A stretch of DNA of 64,000 nt, from positions 140,614 to 204,613 of the forward strand of contig JAQVVM010000001.1 of assembly GCA_028698995.1 (NCBI GenBank), written 5' to 3'. The translations under genes and the position numbers were made by a program. Shown piece after piece: positions 12,007 to 19,638 of the stretch. The stretch comes from Bacteroidales bacterium (GTDB taxonomy: Bacteria > Bacteroidota > Bacteroidia > Bacteroidales > PXBB01). Positions within the stretch are counted from its first letter, which is position 1; each line of letters starts with the position of its first letter. The notes beneath the pieces were generated by a model that had not been told where the DNA came from, searched no databases, and saw nothing but the letters and a program-made list of their open reading frames with translations.

Positions 12007-12702
12007 TTAGTCAGCGACTGATTTTGGCTCAATTTTGATACCCGGACTCATAGTGCTTGACATAAAAATACTTCTAACATATGTTCCTTTAGCTGCTGCA
12101 GGTTTCAACTTTATTATTGTTTGAATAAGTTCTTTTGCATTATCAATAATTTTATCGTTTGCAAAAGATACTTTTCCAACTGCGGAATGAATTATTCCGT
12201 ATTTGTCAACTTTAAAGTCAATCTTACCTGCTTTAGCTTCTTTAACAGCCTTTCCAATTTCCATTGTTACCGTTCCGGTTTTTGGATTTGGCATTAAACC
12301 GCGTGGTCCAAGAATTTTTCCAAGTGCGCCGACTTTAGGCATAACAGAGGGCATGGTAATAATTACGTCCACATCTGTCCATCCTTTTTTTATTTTATCA
12401 ACGTACTCATCTAAACCTACGAAATCTGCACCTGCATTTTTTGCTTCATCTTCTTTGTCAGCTGTACACAACACTAATACACGAACATCTTTACCGGTAC
12501 CGTGAGGAAGTGTTACTGATCCTCTTACCATTTGATTGGCTTTTCGAGGGTCAACTCCAAGTCTGATGTCTAAGTCAACAGATGAATCAAATTTCGTATA
12601 AGTTATTTTCTTTAAAACTTCGGCAGCTTCCAGCAATGTATAGGTCTTTTCTGAATCAAACTTTTCTTGCGCTGCTTTTTTATTTTTTGATAATTTTGCC
12701 AT
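12007..12702 (-). CDS. rplA: 50S ribosomal protein L1
   Basis: A 231-residue L1 protein of the mobile stalk at the E site. Diagnostic segments are [50 protein letters not shown] and the conserved [20 protein letters not shown] / [10 protein letters not shown] loop. It lies between rplK (58-bp gap) and rplJ (35-bp gap). L1 is a translational repressor of its own operon in enterobacteria; no such site is visible in these short gaps. Confidence 0.97.
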   Translation of the reverse strand: MAKLSKNKKAAQEKFDSEKTYTLLEAAEVLKKITYTKFDSSVDLDIRLGVDPRKANQMVRGSVTLPHGTGKDVRVLVLCTADKEDEAKNAGADFVGLDEYVDKIKKGWTDVDVIITMPSVMPKVGALGKILGPRGLMPNPKTGTVTMEIGKAVKEAKAGKIDFKVDKYGIIHSAVGKVSFANDKIIDNAKELIQTIIKLKPAAAKGTYVRSIFMSSTMSPGIKIEPKSVAD

Positions 12703-12760
12703 TTTTTTAATAATTTAAACGGTCATCCAATTAAATAATACAATTTTGCCCGAATTCTTA

Positions 12761-13198
12761 TCAGAGAGACATTTCTCCACTGATTTTGATGCCCATGCTT
12801 CTAGCTGTTCCGGCTACCATTTTCATAGCAGATTCAATAGTGAAAGCATTTAGGTCAGGCATTTTTTGTTCTGCAATGGCTTTAACTTGTTCCCATGTTA
12901 CCGTTGCTACTTTTTTTCTGTTGGGTTCTGCTGAACCGGATTTTAATTTAGTAGCTTCCAATAATTGAACTGCTACAGGCGGTGTTTTGATAACAAAATC
13001 AAAAGACTTATCCTTGTAAACTGTTATGAGTACAGGAATAAGCTTACCCCCTTTATCTTGGGTTCTTGCATTAAATTGCTTGCAAAACTCCATAATATTA
13101 ACACCTTTAGCACCTAATGCAGGGCCAACAGGAGGAGCGGGGTTTGCTGCGCCACCTTTTATTTGTAATTTAATTATACCACTAACTTCTTTTGCCAT
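12761..13198 (-). CDS. rplK: 50S ribosomal protein L11
   Basis: A 145-residue L11 protein of the GTPase-associated centre. The N-terminal domain has the flexible proline-rich segment [19 protein letters not shown] and FCKQFNART. The C-terminal 23S rRNA-binding domain ends [19 protein letters not shown]. It lies 31 bp after nusG and 58 bp before rplA. There is no Shine-Dalgarno sequence. Confidence 0.98.
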   Translation of the reverse strand: MAKEVSGIIKLQIKGGAANPAPPVGPALGAKGVNIMEFCKQFNARTQDKGGKLIPVLITVYKDKSFDFVIKTPPVAVQLLEATKLKSGSAEPNRKKVATVTWEQVKAIAEQKMPDLNAFTIESAMKMVAGTARSMGIKISGEMSL

Positions 13199-13229
13199 TT
13201 TTACTTAATTTTCAAGGTGAAATACCACA

Positions 13230-13778
13230 TTATTTTTCTTTGTCAACTTGTAGGAAGCTTAACTCTAAAGGTGTCTTGCGTCCAAAAATCTTTACCATTA
13301 CTTTTAATTTCTTCTTCTCTTCATTTACTTCTTCAATAACGCCGGTAAAGCTTTTAAATGGACCATCAATAACCATAACACTCTCACCTACAATAAAAGG
13401 TTCTGTTAACTCCTCATCTTTTTCCGAGAGTTCATCAATTTTTCCTAAGATGCGATTGATCTCAGATTGACGAAGTGGAACAGGATCTTTTTTTGTGCCT
13501 AAAAAAGTCATTACGCCAGGAAGGTTTCTGATAGTGAAAAATAATTCAGCATCATACACAGCTTCAATAAGCACATAACTGGGAAAATAATTTCTCTCAC
13601 TGCTTACTTTTTTACCCTTGCGTATCTGATATACTTTTTCTGTGGGAATGAGTACTTGCGAAATAAGGTCTTCAGCCTCTAAGCGTTTGATTTCGTGCTC
13701 GATATACTCCTTCACTTTTTTTTCCTTACCGCTTAAGGTTTTTACAACATACCACTTTTTTTCCTTCTTGTCGCTCAT
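13230..13778 (-). CDS. nusG: Transcription termination/antitermination factor NusG
   Basis: A 182-residue NusG. The N-terminal NGN domain ([24 protein letters not shown]...) binds the RNA polymerase clamp. The C-terminal KOW domain starts at [24 protein letters not shown] and contacts Rho or ribosomal protein S10. It follows secE by 41 bp, the usual secE-nusG-rplK order. It also contains the typical [11 protein letters not shown] and [10 protein letters not shown] segments. Confidence 0.97.
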   Translation of the reverse strand: MSDKKEKKWYVVKTLSGKEKKVKEYIEHEIKRLEAEDLISQVLIPTEKVYQIRKGKKVSSERNYFPSYVLIEAVYDAELFFTIRNLPGVMTFLGTKKDPVPLRQSEINRILGKIDELSEKDEELTEPFIVGESVMVIDGPFKSFTGVIEEVNEEKKKLKVMVKIFGRKTPLELSFLQVDKEK

Positions 13779-13819
13779 ACTTAATTAATACAAGTTGATT
13801 ATTATAGAGAATAATTATT

Positions 13820-14014
13820 TTAAAACAATCTATAGAATTGTTTTAAAATTGAACTGAATGTTGTGTCCATCAAATATACGACTAAAGCGAATATAAGTGA
13901 AGCTATGGATACAACTATGGCACTGCTTTGAAGTTCTTTCCAAGTAGGCCACGAAACTTTATTTAACAGCTCATCATAGGATTCTTTGATGTAATTTTTT
14001 ATCTTTTTAAACAT
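13820..14014 (-). CDS. secE: Preprotein translocase subunit SecE
   Basis: A 64-residue single-span SecE that stabilises SecY in the inner membrane. An amphipathic helix with the conserved ELLNKVSWPTWKELQSS comes before one transmembrane helix (about residues 30-52). Length is normal for the short bacterial form. It lies between tRNA-Trp and nusG, as in many bacteria. Confidence 0.93.
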   Translation of the reverse strand: MFKKIKNYIKESYDELLNKVSWPTWKELQSSAIVVSIASLIFALVVYLMDTTFSSILKQFYRLF

Positions 14015-14045
14015 TCTAAAATAGAATTAAAATAATACTACTCTG

Positions 14046-14118
14046 CACGGGCGGAGCGGCTCGAACGCCCGACCTGTGGTTTTGGAGACCACCGCTCTAC
14101 CAATTGAGCTACGCCCGT
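14046..14118 (-). tRNA. tRNA-Trp (anticodon CCA)
   Basis: On the minus strand the 7-bp acceptor stem ACGGGCG/CGCCCGT, a GCTC-GAGC D stem, a 5-bp anticodon stem GTGGT/ACCAC with loop CTCCAAA (anticodon CCA) and a TTCGAGC T loop are all present. Length is 73 nt with discriminator G. The 3' CCA is not encoded. It lies between tuf and secE. Confidence 0.95.
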
Positions 14119-14133
14119 TCTTATAAAACCAGA

Positions 14134-14161
14134 CCAAAAGGAGTCAATTAACTCCTTTTGG
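14134..14161. terminator. Terminator-like hairpin after tuf
   Basis: An 11-bp perfect stem (14134-14144 with 14151-14161) closes a 6-nt loop between the tuf stop and tRNA-Trp. The minus-strand transcript has only an interrupted T-tract after it, so it may be partial, or act as a 3'-end stabiliser of tuf mRNA. Confidence 0.6.
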
Positions 14162-14178
14162 ATTTTGTTTTATTTGAT

Positions 14179-15366
14179 TTAGTCAATTAATTCAATAACC
14201 TGACCTGCTCCAACTGTTCTGCCACCTTCTCTGATAGCAAATCTTAGATTCTTACTCATGGCAATTTCTGCAATAAGTTGAACAGTAATGGTAAGGTTGT
14301 CACCGGGCATAACCATTTCAACACCATCAGGGAGAATAATTTCACCTGTTACGTCTGTTGTTCTGAAGTAGAACTGAGGACGGTATTTGTTGTGGAATGG
14401 GGTGTGACGTCCGCCTTCTTCTTTTTTCAAGATATAAACCTCGGCTTTGAAATTTTTGTGTGGTTTGATTGAACCCGGTTTGGCAATAACCATACCTCTA
14501 CGGATTTCATTTTTATCAATACCTCTTAACAATAAACCTACATTATCACCGGCTTCACCTCTGTCAAGAATTTTTCTGAACATCTCAACACCAGTACAAA
14601 CTGATTTAAGTTTCTCAGCTCCCATACCAATAATGTCAATCTGGTCACCTGTGTTAATAACACCAGTTTCAATTTTACCAGTTGCAACTGTACCACGACC
14701 TGTAATTGAGAAAACATCTTCAATTGGCATCAAGAATTCTTTTTCAACTTCACGAACAGGAATTGGAATATATTCATCACATGCTTGCATCAAATCCATG
14801 ATTCTATCAACCCATTGTGGTTCTTTGTTCAAACCACCCAATGCAGAACCTCTGATAATTGGTGTGTTGTCACCGTCAAATTCGTAGAATGATAAAAGTT
14901 CTCTGATTTCCATTTCAACGAGATCAAGAAGTTCTTCATCATCAACGAGGTCAACTTTATTCATGAAAACAACAAGACGTGGAACGCCAACCTGACGAGC
15001 CAAAAGTATGTGTTCTCTTGTTTGTGGCATAGGGCCGTCTGTAGCAGCTACAACGATTATAGCTCCATCCATTTGGGCGGCTCCGGTTACCATGTTCTTT
15101 ACGTAGTCAGCGTGTCCGGGACAATCTACGTGTGCATAGTGTCTGTTTGCTGTGGAGTACTCAACGTGTGCAGTATTAATTGTAATACCTCTTTCTTTTT
15201 CTTCTGGGGCGTTATCAATTGAATCGAATGAACGAAACTCTGATAAACCTTTTTCTGCTAAAATTAAGGTGATAGCAGCTGTCAAAGTAGTTTTGCCGTG
15301 GTCAACGTGACCAATAGTTCCGATATTAACGTGTGGTTTGGAACGGTCGAATTTTTCTTTTGCCAT
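14179..15366 (-). CDS. tuf: Elongation factor Tu
   Basis: A 395-residue EF-Tu, the GTPase that delivers aminoacyl-tRNA to the ribosome. G1 is GHVDHGKT (residues 19-26). The switch I region ends [13 protein letters not shown]3 is [13 protein letters not shown]4 NKVD and G5 GSALGG. Domains 2 and 3 are complete ([30 protein letters not shown]). Four tRNA genes precede it and tRNA-Trp, secE and nusG follow. Upstream (15367-15437) I see no convincing promoter, so it is probably transcribed with the tRNAs from 15815-15844. Confidence 0.99.
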   Translation of the reverse strand: MAKEKFDRSKPHVNIGTIGHVDHGKTTLTAAITLILAEKGLSEFRSFDSIDNAPEEKERGITINTAHVEYSTANRHYAHVDCPGHADYVKNMVTGAAQMDGAIIVVAATDGPMPQTREHILLARQVGVPRLVVFMNKVDLVDDEELLDLVEMEIRELLSFYEFDGDNTPIIRGSALGGLNKEPQWVDRIMDLMQACDEYIPIPVREVEKEFLMPIEDVFSITGRGTVATGKIETGVINTGDQIDIIGMGAEKLKSVCTGVEMFRKILDRGEAGDNVGLLLRGIDKNEIRRGMVIAKPGSIKPHKNFKAEVYILKKEEGGRHTPFHNKYRPQFYFRTTDVTGEIILPDGVEMVMPGDNLTITVQLIAEIAMSKNLRFAIREGGRTVGAGQVIELID

Positions 15367-15437
15367 ATCTAATAATTTGTTTTGGTTTTATAAAAAAATA
15401 ATAATAATTAAAAAAAATCTCTATTTAATAATTTTCG

Positions 15438-15510
15438 AGCCAATGACGGGATTTGAACCCGTTACCTCGTCCTTACCAAGGACGCGCTCTACCAATTGAG
15501 CTACATCGGC
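15438..15510 (-). tRNA. tRNA-Thr (anticodon GGT)
   Basis: Acceptor stem GCCGATG/CATTGGC with one G-U pair, anticodon stem CGTCC/GGACG with loop TTGGTAA (anticodon GGT), and T loop TTCAAAT. Length 73 nt, discriminator T, CCA not encoded. It is the last tRNA before tuf. Confidence 0.95.
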
Positions 15511-15519
15511 CTAAAAAAG

Positions 15520-15592
15520 AGCGGAAAACGGGGCTCGAACCCGCCACCTACAGCTTGGAAGGCTGTCGCTCTACCAAATGAGCTATTTCCGC
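15520..15592 (-). tRNA. tRNA-Gly (anticodon TCC)
   Basis: A perfect acceptor stem GCGGAAA/TTTCCGC, anticodon stem ACAGC/GCTGT with loop CTTCCAA (anticodon TCC), and T loop TTCGAGC. Length 73 nt, discriminator T. It lies 9 bp from the next tRNA-Thr. Confidence 0.95.
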
Positions 15593-15601
15593 TTGCTATT
15601 G

Positions 15602-15683
15602 TGGGGGGAGGAGGATTCGAACCTCCGAAGGCTGTGCCAACAGATTTACAGTCTGCCCCATTTGACCGCTCTGGTATCCCCCC
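15602..15683 (-). tRNA. tRNA-Tyr (anticodon GTA)
   Basis: An 82-nt class II tRNA with a long variable arm. Acceptor GGGGGGA/TCCCCCC, anticodon loop CTGTAAA (anticodon GTA), T loop TTCGAAT, discriminator A. The CCA is not encoded. Confidence 0.95.
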
Positions 15684-15706
15684 AAATAATGATGTTAAAG
15701 AACTGG

Positions 15707-15780
15707 AGCCGATAGAGGGATTCGAACCCCCGACCCGCTGATTACAAATCAGCTGCTCTGGCCAACTGAGCTACATCGGC
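15707..15780 (-). tRNA. tRNA-Thr (anticodon TGT)
   Basis: Acceptor GCCGATG/TATCGGC with a terminal G-U, anticodon stem GCTGA/TCAGC with loop TTTGTAA (anticodon TGT), and T loop TTCGAAT. Length 74 nt. It is the first tRNA of the Thr-Tyr-Gly-Thr-tuf cluster. Confidence 0.95.
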
Positions 15781-15784
15781 AATA

Positions 15785-15814
15785 AAAAACAGTCGCCCTT
15801 TAAAAAAGCGACTG
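15785..15814 (-). terminator. Intrinsic terminator of the rpsU-xerC-hpf transcript
   Basis: A 7-bp GC-rich stem CAGTCGC/GCGACTG (15790-15796 with 15808-15814). On the minus strand a run of T residues (15789-15785 and beyond) follows directly. It ends the hpf transcript just before tRNA-Thr. Confidence 0.7.
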
Positions 15815-15844
15815 CAAAAATACACATTATTTCTTTACGAACAA
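15815..15844 (-). promoter_or_regulatory. Promoter of the tRNA-tuf operon
   Basis: On the minus strand TTG (15844-15842), a 19-nt spacer and TATTTTTG (15822-15815) match the Bacteroidota sigma consensus. The predicted start at about 15808 falls inside the hairpin of the hpf terminator, so transcripts from this promoter carry only one arm of that stem. Confidence 0.65.
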
Positions 15845-15906
15845 ATATTTTTTTGTTTTTTTTTAATTAAATTAAATATAATTGCAAATAATTGAATAAG
15901 AGATTG

Positions 15907-16206
15907 TTACATCTTTTTTGTTTTCTCTTTATATCTTGTAAGTTGTTTTTTTAGTGCTTCAGTGGCACTATCAATTGCTTCTTCGAAAGTTTTACTTTGC
16001 TTTTTTGCGTATAAATCATTGCCTTTTACACTGATTTTTACTTCTGCAATTTTATTTTCTAGTGTATTGTTATTTTCAACTTTTAACATCACATCACTGA
16101 CCAATATATTATCATAATAAACATTAAGCTTCTCAAGTTTTTCATGAATGAAACCTTCCAACTTCTTGTCAATTTTAAATTTAATTGCATTTAATTTTAT
16201 TTCCAT
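15907..16206 (-). CDS. hpf: Ribosome hibernation-promoting factor, short HPF/RaiA family
   Basis: A 99-residue HPF/YfiA-type protein that binds the 30S A/P sites and silences ribosomes in slow growth. It starts MEIKLNAIKFKIDKKLEGFI and has KLNVYYDNILVSDVMLKV and the basic second half (YAKKQSKTFEEAIDSATEALKKQL). It is the short form, lacking the C-terminal dimerisation domain. The start has a perfect Shine-Dalgarno sequence (AAAAGGAGG, 16220-16212) 5 nt before the ATG, unusual in this window. Its neighbours are xerC upstream and the terminator at 15785-15814. Confidence 0.93.
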   Translation of the reverse strand: MEIKLNAIKFKIDKKLEGFIHEKLEKLNVYYDNILVSDVMLKVENNNTLENKIAEVKISVKGNDLYAKKQSKTFEEAIDSATEALKKQLTRYKEKTKKM

Positions 16207-16210
16207 AATA

Positions 16211-16221
16211 ACCTCCTTTTT
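16211..16221 (-). promoter_or_regulatory. Strong Shine-Dalgarno site of hpf
   Basis: AAAAGGAGGT on the minus strand, 5 nt from the ATG at 16206. Nearly all other genes here lack any purine-rich ribosome-binding site, so this site probably has a regulatory meaning. Confidence 0.75.
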
Positions 16222-16249
16222 GTTTAATATTAAAATTTAATATGAATTA

Positions 16250-17137
16250 TCACGCTTTGGGATGCGCTTGTTTATAAACTTTTTTTAATTTTTCAACGGT
16301 ATTGTGTGTATATATTTGTGTGGCTGATAAATTGGCATGACCTAATATTTCTTTGATTGCATTGAGCTCTGCACCGTTATTAAGCATATGTGTTGCAAAA
16401 GTATGCCGTAAGACATGAGGGCTTTTTTTCGTGATTGTAGTTACCATGCTAAGGTAGTAATTTACGATGCGATATGCAAGTTTTTCGTAAATTTTTTTAC
16501 CTTTTTCTGTAACAAAAAGCATATCTGTTTGACAATCAGGCAACTTTGATCTTTCTTCAAGATATTCTTTCAATTGTTTTATTATATATGGACTCAAAGG
16601 AATTATTCTTTCTTTATTTCTTTTCCCAAGAACTTTAATTTGTGATTTACTTGTGTTTATATCATCTTTCTTTATATGAATCAATTCACTCAAACGCATT
16701 CCTGTGCCATAAAAAAGTTCGATAAGCATCTTATCCCTATATCCTTTGAATGAGTTTTCAAAGGGAAAATCATTTACAAGTAAATTCATTTTGTCTGATT
16801 CAACAAATTCGGGTAGTTTTTTTGATGCTTTGGGTGCAATAACCATCGACATTGGATTGACTGAAATTACACCTTCTCGTTTAAGAAATTTATAAAAAGA
16901 TTTTAAACTTGAGATTTTTCTGTTAACGGAACGTGGCGTTATGTCATTTTCTAATAAATGAACAATCCATGAACGAATGATCTGGTGTGTTACATCATTG
17001 ATATCTTTGATGTCAAATTCGTTAAGAATAAAATCGTTGAATTGGCTCAGGTCTTTCTTATAAGCCATCAGAGTGTGTGGCGAACATCGTTTTTGATGTT
17101 GAATATATTTGCAGAAATTCTCTGAATGAAGAACCAT
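16250..17137 (-). CDS. xerC: Tyrosine recombinase, XerC/XerD family
   Basis: A 295-residue tyrosine recombinase, normal XerC/D length. The N-terminal SAM-like core-binding domain covers residues 1-85. The catalytic domain has all active residues: R148 (GTGMRLSEL), K172 (VLGKRNKERI), H241 and R244 (HVLRHTFATH), H267 (LGHANLS) and the nucleophile Y276 (TQIYTH). Its role is probably chromosome dimer resolution at dif. The fixed position between rpsU and hpf, recurrent in Bacteroidota, argues for a housekeeping Xer rather than a mobile-element integrase. XerC and XerD cannot be told apart safely here. Confidence 0.88.
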   Translation of the reverse strand: MVLHSENFCKYIQHQKRCSPHTLMAYKKDLSQFNDFILNEFDIKDINDVTHQIIRSWIVHLLENDITPRSVNRKISSLKSFYKFLKREGVISVNPMSMVIAPKASKKLPEFVESDKMNLLVNDFPFENSFKGYRDKMLIELFYGTGMRLSELIHIKKDDINTSKSQIKVLGKRNKERIIPLSPYIIKQLKEYLEERSKLPDCQTDMLFVTEKGKKIYEKLAYRIVNYYLSMVTTITKKSPHVLRHTFATHMLNNGAELNAIKEILGHANLSATQIYTHNTVEKLKKVYKQAHPKA

Positions 17138-17142
17138 TATAA

Positions 17143-17208
17143 AAAAATTTGCTTCGCTAGCCTTAAAAACATAAAGTTAATAAAAAAATTGTAGCGAAGC
17201 AAATTTTT
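17143..17208. terminator. Long 17-bp inverted repeat between rpsU and xerC
   Basis: 17143-17159 is perfectly complementary to 17192-17208, with a 32-nt A/T loop. On the minus strand the stem ends in a run of seven T residues just before the xerC ATG. It could end most rpsU transcripts while allowing low xerC read-through, or be a processing or stabilising stem. Confidence 0.5.
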
Positions 17209-17216
17209 AATTTTTT

Positions 17217-17411
17217 TTAAGAAAATTGTTGGTCTTTTAAATTTTGAATGTAGCGAGCTTTAATAATCTCATGCCTTCTTATTACGGAAGGTTTTGTAAA
17301 TTTTTGGCGCTCGCGCAATTCTTTGACCACTCCTGTTTTTTCAAACTTTCTTTTAAGTTTTTTTAAAGCTTTATCAATGCTTTCGCCTTCTTTAACAGGT
17401 ACAATAATCAT
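17217..17411 (-). CDS. rpsU: 30S ribosomal protein S21
   Basis: A 64-residue bS21 with the family start MIIVPVKEGESIDKALKKLKRKFEKTG and the basic RRHEIIKARYIQN tail. bS21 sits by the anti-Shine-Dalgarno end of 16S rRNA; in Flavobacteria it helps sequester it together with bS18 and bS6. It is the first gene of its operon, with a promoter at 17470-17499. Its leader contains GAAAGAGAG but no full Shine-Dalgarno core. Confidence 0.95.
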   Translation of the reverse strand: MIIVPVKEGESIDKALKKLKRKFEKTGVVKELRERQKFTKPSVIRRHEIIKARYIQNLKDQQFS

Positions 17412-17469
17412 AAAAACACGCTCTCTTTCTTTAATTAAGTTAATAAAAAATTATCCCTTTTTGGGTTTG

Positions 17470-17499
17470 CAAAATTAATAATAAGTTTTTAATTGACAA
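17470..17499 (-). promoter_or_regulatory. Promoter of rpsU-xerC-hpf
   Basis: TTG (17499-17497), a 19-nt spacer and TAATTTTG (17477-17470) on the minus strand match the phylum consensus. Predicted start about 17463, giving a leader of about 50 nt. Confidence 0.65.
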
Positions 17500-17528
17500 A
17501 AATAAAAATAAAAAGTTTTTACTTAATG

Positions 17529-17558
17529 TTGCTGATAATAGAAATTTTTATAACTTTG
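17529..17558 (+). promoter_or_regulatory. Promoter of rpsF-rpsR-rplI
   Basis: TTG (17529-17531), a 19-nt spacer and TAACTTTG (17551-17558) match the consensus exactly. Predicted start about 17565, leaving a leader of about 40 nt before rpsF. It is divergent from the rpsU promoter. Confidence 0.75.
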
Positions 17559-17605
17559 CACCCCAAATTTTAAAATAGTATTAATATAAACTAAATTTTT
17601 GTAAC

Positions 17606-17956
17606 ATGCAAAAACAGTATGAAACCGTTTTCATTATGACTCCCGTTTTGTCTGATGAACAGATGAAGGAAACGGTAAAAAAGTTCAAAAGTTTGCTCGT
17701 TGAAAAAGGAGCAGAGTTGATTTATGAAGATCACTGGGGTTTGAAAAAGCTGACTTACCCCATAAAAAAGTTATCAACGGGATTTTATCAGCTACTTGAG
17801 TTTAAAGCAGAAGGGTCATTAATTGCTGATTTAGAACTGGCATTTAAACGTGATGAAAGAATATTACGTTTCCTAACCGTTGCGTTAGATAAGCATGCTG
17901 TGGCCTATAATGAGAAGAAACGTCTTCAGGCACAGGAAAAAGCTTCTCAAAATTAA
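17606..17956 (+). CDS. rpsF: 30S ribosomal protein S6
   Basis: A 116-residue bS6, the S18 partner on the small-subunit platform. Typical segments are [40 protein letters not shown] and the closing strand [13 protein letters not shown], followed by a charged tail. It is the first gene of rpsF-rpsR-rplI. The leader is too short to hold a visible S6:S18-binding motif. No Shine-Dalgarno sequence. Confidence 0.97.
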   Translation: MQKQYETVFIMTPVLSDEQMKETVKKFKSLLVEKGAELIYEDHWGLKKLTYPIKKLSTGFYQLLEFKAEGSLIADLELAFKRDERILRFLTVALDKHAVAYNEKKRLQAQEKASQN

Positions 17957-17984
17957 TTAATGTTTAATCTCAAAAATTCAGAAA

Positions 17985-18257
17985 ATGAGTACAAATAATT
18001 CATCAGAAATAAGATATCTTACGCCAATAGCCGTTGATATCAAGAAAAAGAAGTATTGCCGCTTCAAAAAAAACAAAATCAGATATATTGATTATAAAGA
18101 TGCCAACTTCCTTTTGAAGTTTGTGAACGAACAAGGTAAAATTTTACCCCGACGCCTCACCGGAACATCTCTAAAATATCAGAGAAAAGTTGCTCAGGCT
18201 ATTAAAAGAGCAAGGCATATAGCACTATTACCGTATGTTGCAGATTTATTAAAATAA
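17985..18257 (+). CDS. rpsR: 30S ribosomal protein S18
   Basis: A 90-residue bS18 with the core [20 protein letters not shown], then the basic [29 protein letters not shown]. It forms a heterodimer with S6. It lies 28 bp after rpsF. Its stop overlaps the Shine-Dalgarno sequence of rplI. Confidence 0.97.
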   Translation: MSTNNSSEIRYLTPIAVDIKKKKYCRFKKNKIRYIDYKDANFLLKFVNEQGKILPRRLTGTSLKYQRKVAQAIKRARHIALLPYVADLLK

Positions 18258-18262
18258 GGAGG
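18256..18262 (+). promoter_or_regulatory. Strong Shine-Dalgarno site of rplI
   Basis: AAGGAGG, 8 nt before the ATG at 18271, overlapping the rpsR stop codon. It is one of only two strong sites in the window. Confidence 0.75.
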
Positions 18263-18270
18263 AAAATAAA

Positions 18271-18720
18271 ATGGAAATAATTTTAAATCAGGATATTCCT
18301 AAATTAGGATTCAAAGATGATATCGTAAAGGTAAAAAATGGTTATGCCAATAATTTCCTTATTCCTAAAGGTCTTGCCATTATGGCAACTGCTACGAACA
18401 AAAAAGTTCATGCAGAGAATTTAAAACAAAAATCTCGTAAAATTGAGAAAATGGTTCAGGAAGCTGAAGCATTGGCGAAAAAACTCGAAGTTTTGACTGT
18501 GAAAGTAGGTGCAAAAGTTGCCAGTTCAGGAAAAATTTTTGGTTCTGTAAACAATATTCAAATTGCCGAAGCCATTAAAAATCAGTTCGATTACGAAATT
18601 GACAGAAAGAAAATTGTTATTGATGCTGAATCCGTAAAGGAATTAGGTACATATACAGCAAAAATCAATTTGTACAAAAACATCAATGCTGTGGTCAATT
18701 TTGAAGTTATTGCCGAATAA
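18271..18720 (+). CDS. rplI: 50S ribosomal protein L9
   Basis: A 149-residue bL9. The N-terminal RNA-binding domain reads MEIILNQDIPKLGFKDDIVKVKNGYANNFLIPKGLA. A long charged connecting helix (residues about 42-76) leads to the C-terminal domain (GKIFGSVNNIQIAEAI). Third gene of rpsF-rpsR-rplI, ended by the terminator at 18797. It has a perfect Shine-Dalgarno sequence, unlike its operon partners. Confidence 0.97.
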   Translation: MEIILNQDIPKLGFKDDIVKVKNGYANNFLIPKGLAIMATATNKKVHAENLKQKSRKIEKMVQEAEALAKKLEVLTVKVGAKVASSGKIFGSVNNIQIAEAIKNQFDYEIDRKKIVIDAESVKELGTYTAKINLYKNINAVVNFEVIAE

Positions 18721-18796
18721 ATCGGAATTATAATCCGAAATTAATTTGGTTTTATCATGCAACTAATTGATTGAGCAAGGATAAAATTATTAATTT

Positions 18797-18825
18797 AGCC
18801 CTGTGTAAACGACAGGGCTTTTTTT
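18797..18825 (+). terminator. Terminator of rpsF-rpsR-rplI
   Basis: An 8-bp stem AGCCCTGT/ACAGGGCT (18797-18804 with 18812-18819), 7-nt loop, then TTTTTT directly touching the ATG of the next gene at 18826. Confidence 0.8.
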
Positions 18826-19596
18826 ATGATTTCTGCAACTAAAATTAAATATATTAAAGCATTAAAGGATAGAAAATTCCGAAGTGAATGCCGTCAGTTT
18901 ATTGCAGAAGGACCAAAGGTTGTAATAGATTTATTGGTTAACCGTTTTGAAATTGTTGAGCTTTATGCCACCCCCTCTTTTATCGAAAAAAACGAAGATG
19001 TATTGTCCATGTGGCATATCAATACGATTCCAATAAGCCCTAAAGAACTGGATAGGATGAGCCATCTCTCTGCACCCAATGAGGTATTGGCAATTTGTTC
19101 CATGCCAACATATTCAATAGATTATAATTTAATTTTTAACCAATGGTCGTTTGTTCTGGATGGTGTTAATGATCCCGGAAACCTTGGTACTATTATTCGC
19201 ATCGCTCATTGGCTTAATATCAAATATCTTTTTTGTTCAAACGATACAGTAGATGTATTTAATAATAAGACTATTCAATCTACAATGGGGTCTATTGCTC
19301 ATGTTAAAGTAGTTTATATTGATTTAGTTGATTTTCTTAAAACTGCATTACCTAAAATTTCTGTTTTTGGAACATATATGAATGGACAAACCCTTTATGA
19401 AACAAGTTTTGAAAATAATGGAATTGTTGTTTTTGGAAATGAAACCCATGGCATATCCGATAAGCTGTCTCAATTAATACAACATAGAATAACAATACCC
19501 CGCATACATAATAATATAGGGCCCGATTCTCTTAATGTGGCTGTATCGGCAGCTATTTTTGGCAGTGAGTTGTTAAGAAGAAAATTACTTGCTTAA
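18826..19596 (+). CDS. SpoU/TrmH-family RNA methyltransferase
   Basis: A 256-residue SPOUT methyltransferase that probably 2'-O-methylates a rRNA or tRNA nucleotide using S-adenosylmethionine. The N-terminal substrate-binding part has FRSECRQFIAEGPKVV. The trefoil-knot domain has motif 1 (DGVNDPGNLGTIIRIAHW), motif 2 (VVFGNETHGIS) and motif 3 (PDSLNVAVSAAIFGSEL). The closest type is RlmB/TrmH-like, but the target nucleotide is not evident. The ATG follows the T-tract of the rplI terminator with no room for a leader; the next Met is far inside the domain, so this start stands. Confidence 0.88.
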   Translation: MISATKIKYIKALKDRKFRSECRQFIAEGPKVVIDLLVNRFEIVELYATPSFIEKNEDVLSMWHINTIPISPKELDRMSHLSAPNEVLAICSMPTYSIDYNLIFNQWSFVLDGVNDPGNLGTIIRIAHWLNIKYLFCSNDTVDVFNNKTIQSTMGSIAHVKVVYIDLVDFLKTALPKISVFGTYMNGQTLYETSFENNGIVVFGNETHGISDKLSQLIQHRITIPRIHNNIGPDSLNVAVSAAIFGSELLRRKLLA

Positions 19597-19638
19597 TTTT
19601 TTTGTAATTTTGTCGGTGTATTATATAATATTATTTCT

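Noticed and set aside
12203..12505. Long open frames opposite rplA, tuf, rpoC, rpoB and the ABC ATPase gene
   Set aside because: They are shadows of the real genes in other frames, with no start context or family likeness.
15496..15741. An 81-codon open frame containing GFEPPTR-like segments
   Set aside because: It is the antisense translation of the tRNA genes, a well-known false protein.
19605..19612. TAATTTTG upstream of the small membrane protein as a promoter
   Set aside because: No TTG lies at a suitable distance and the gene is close enough to the methyltransferase for co-transcription.
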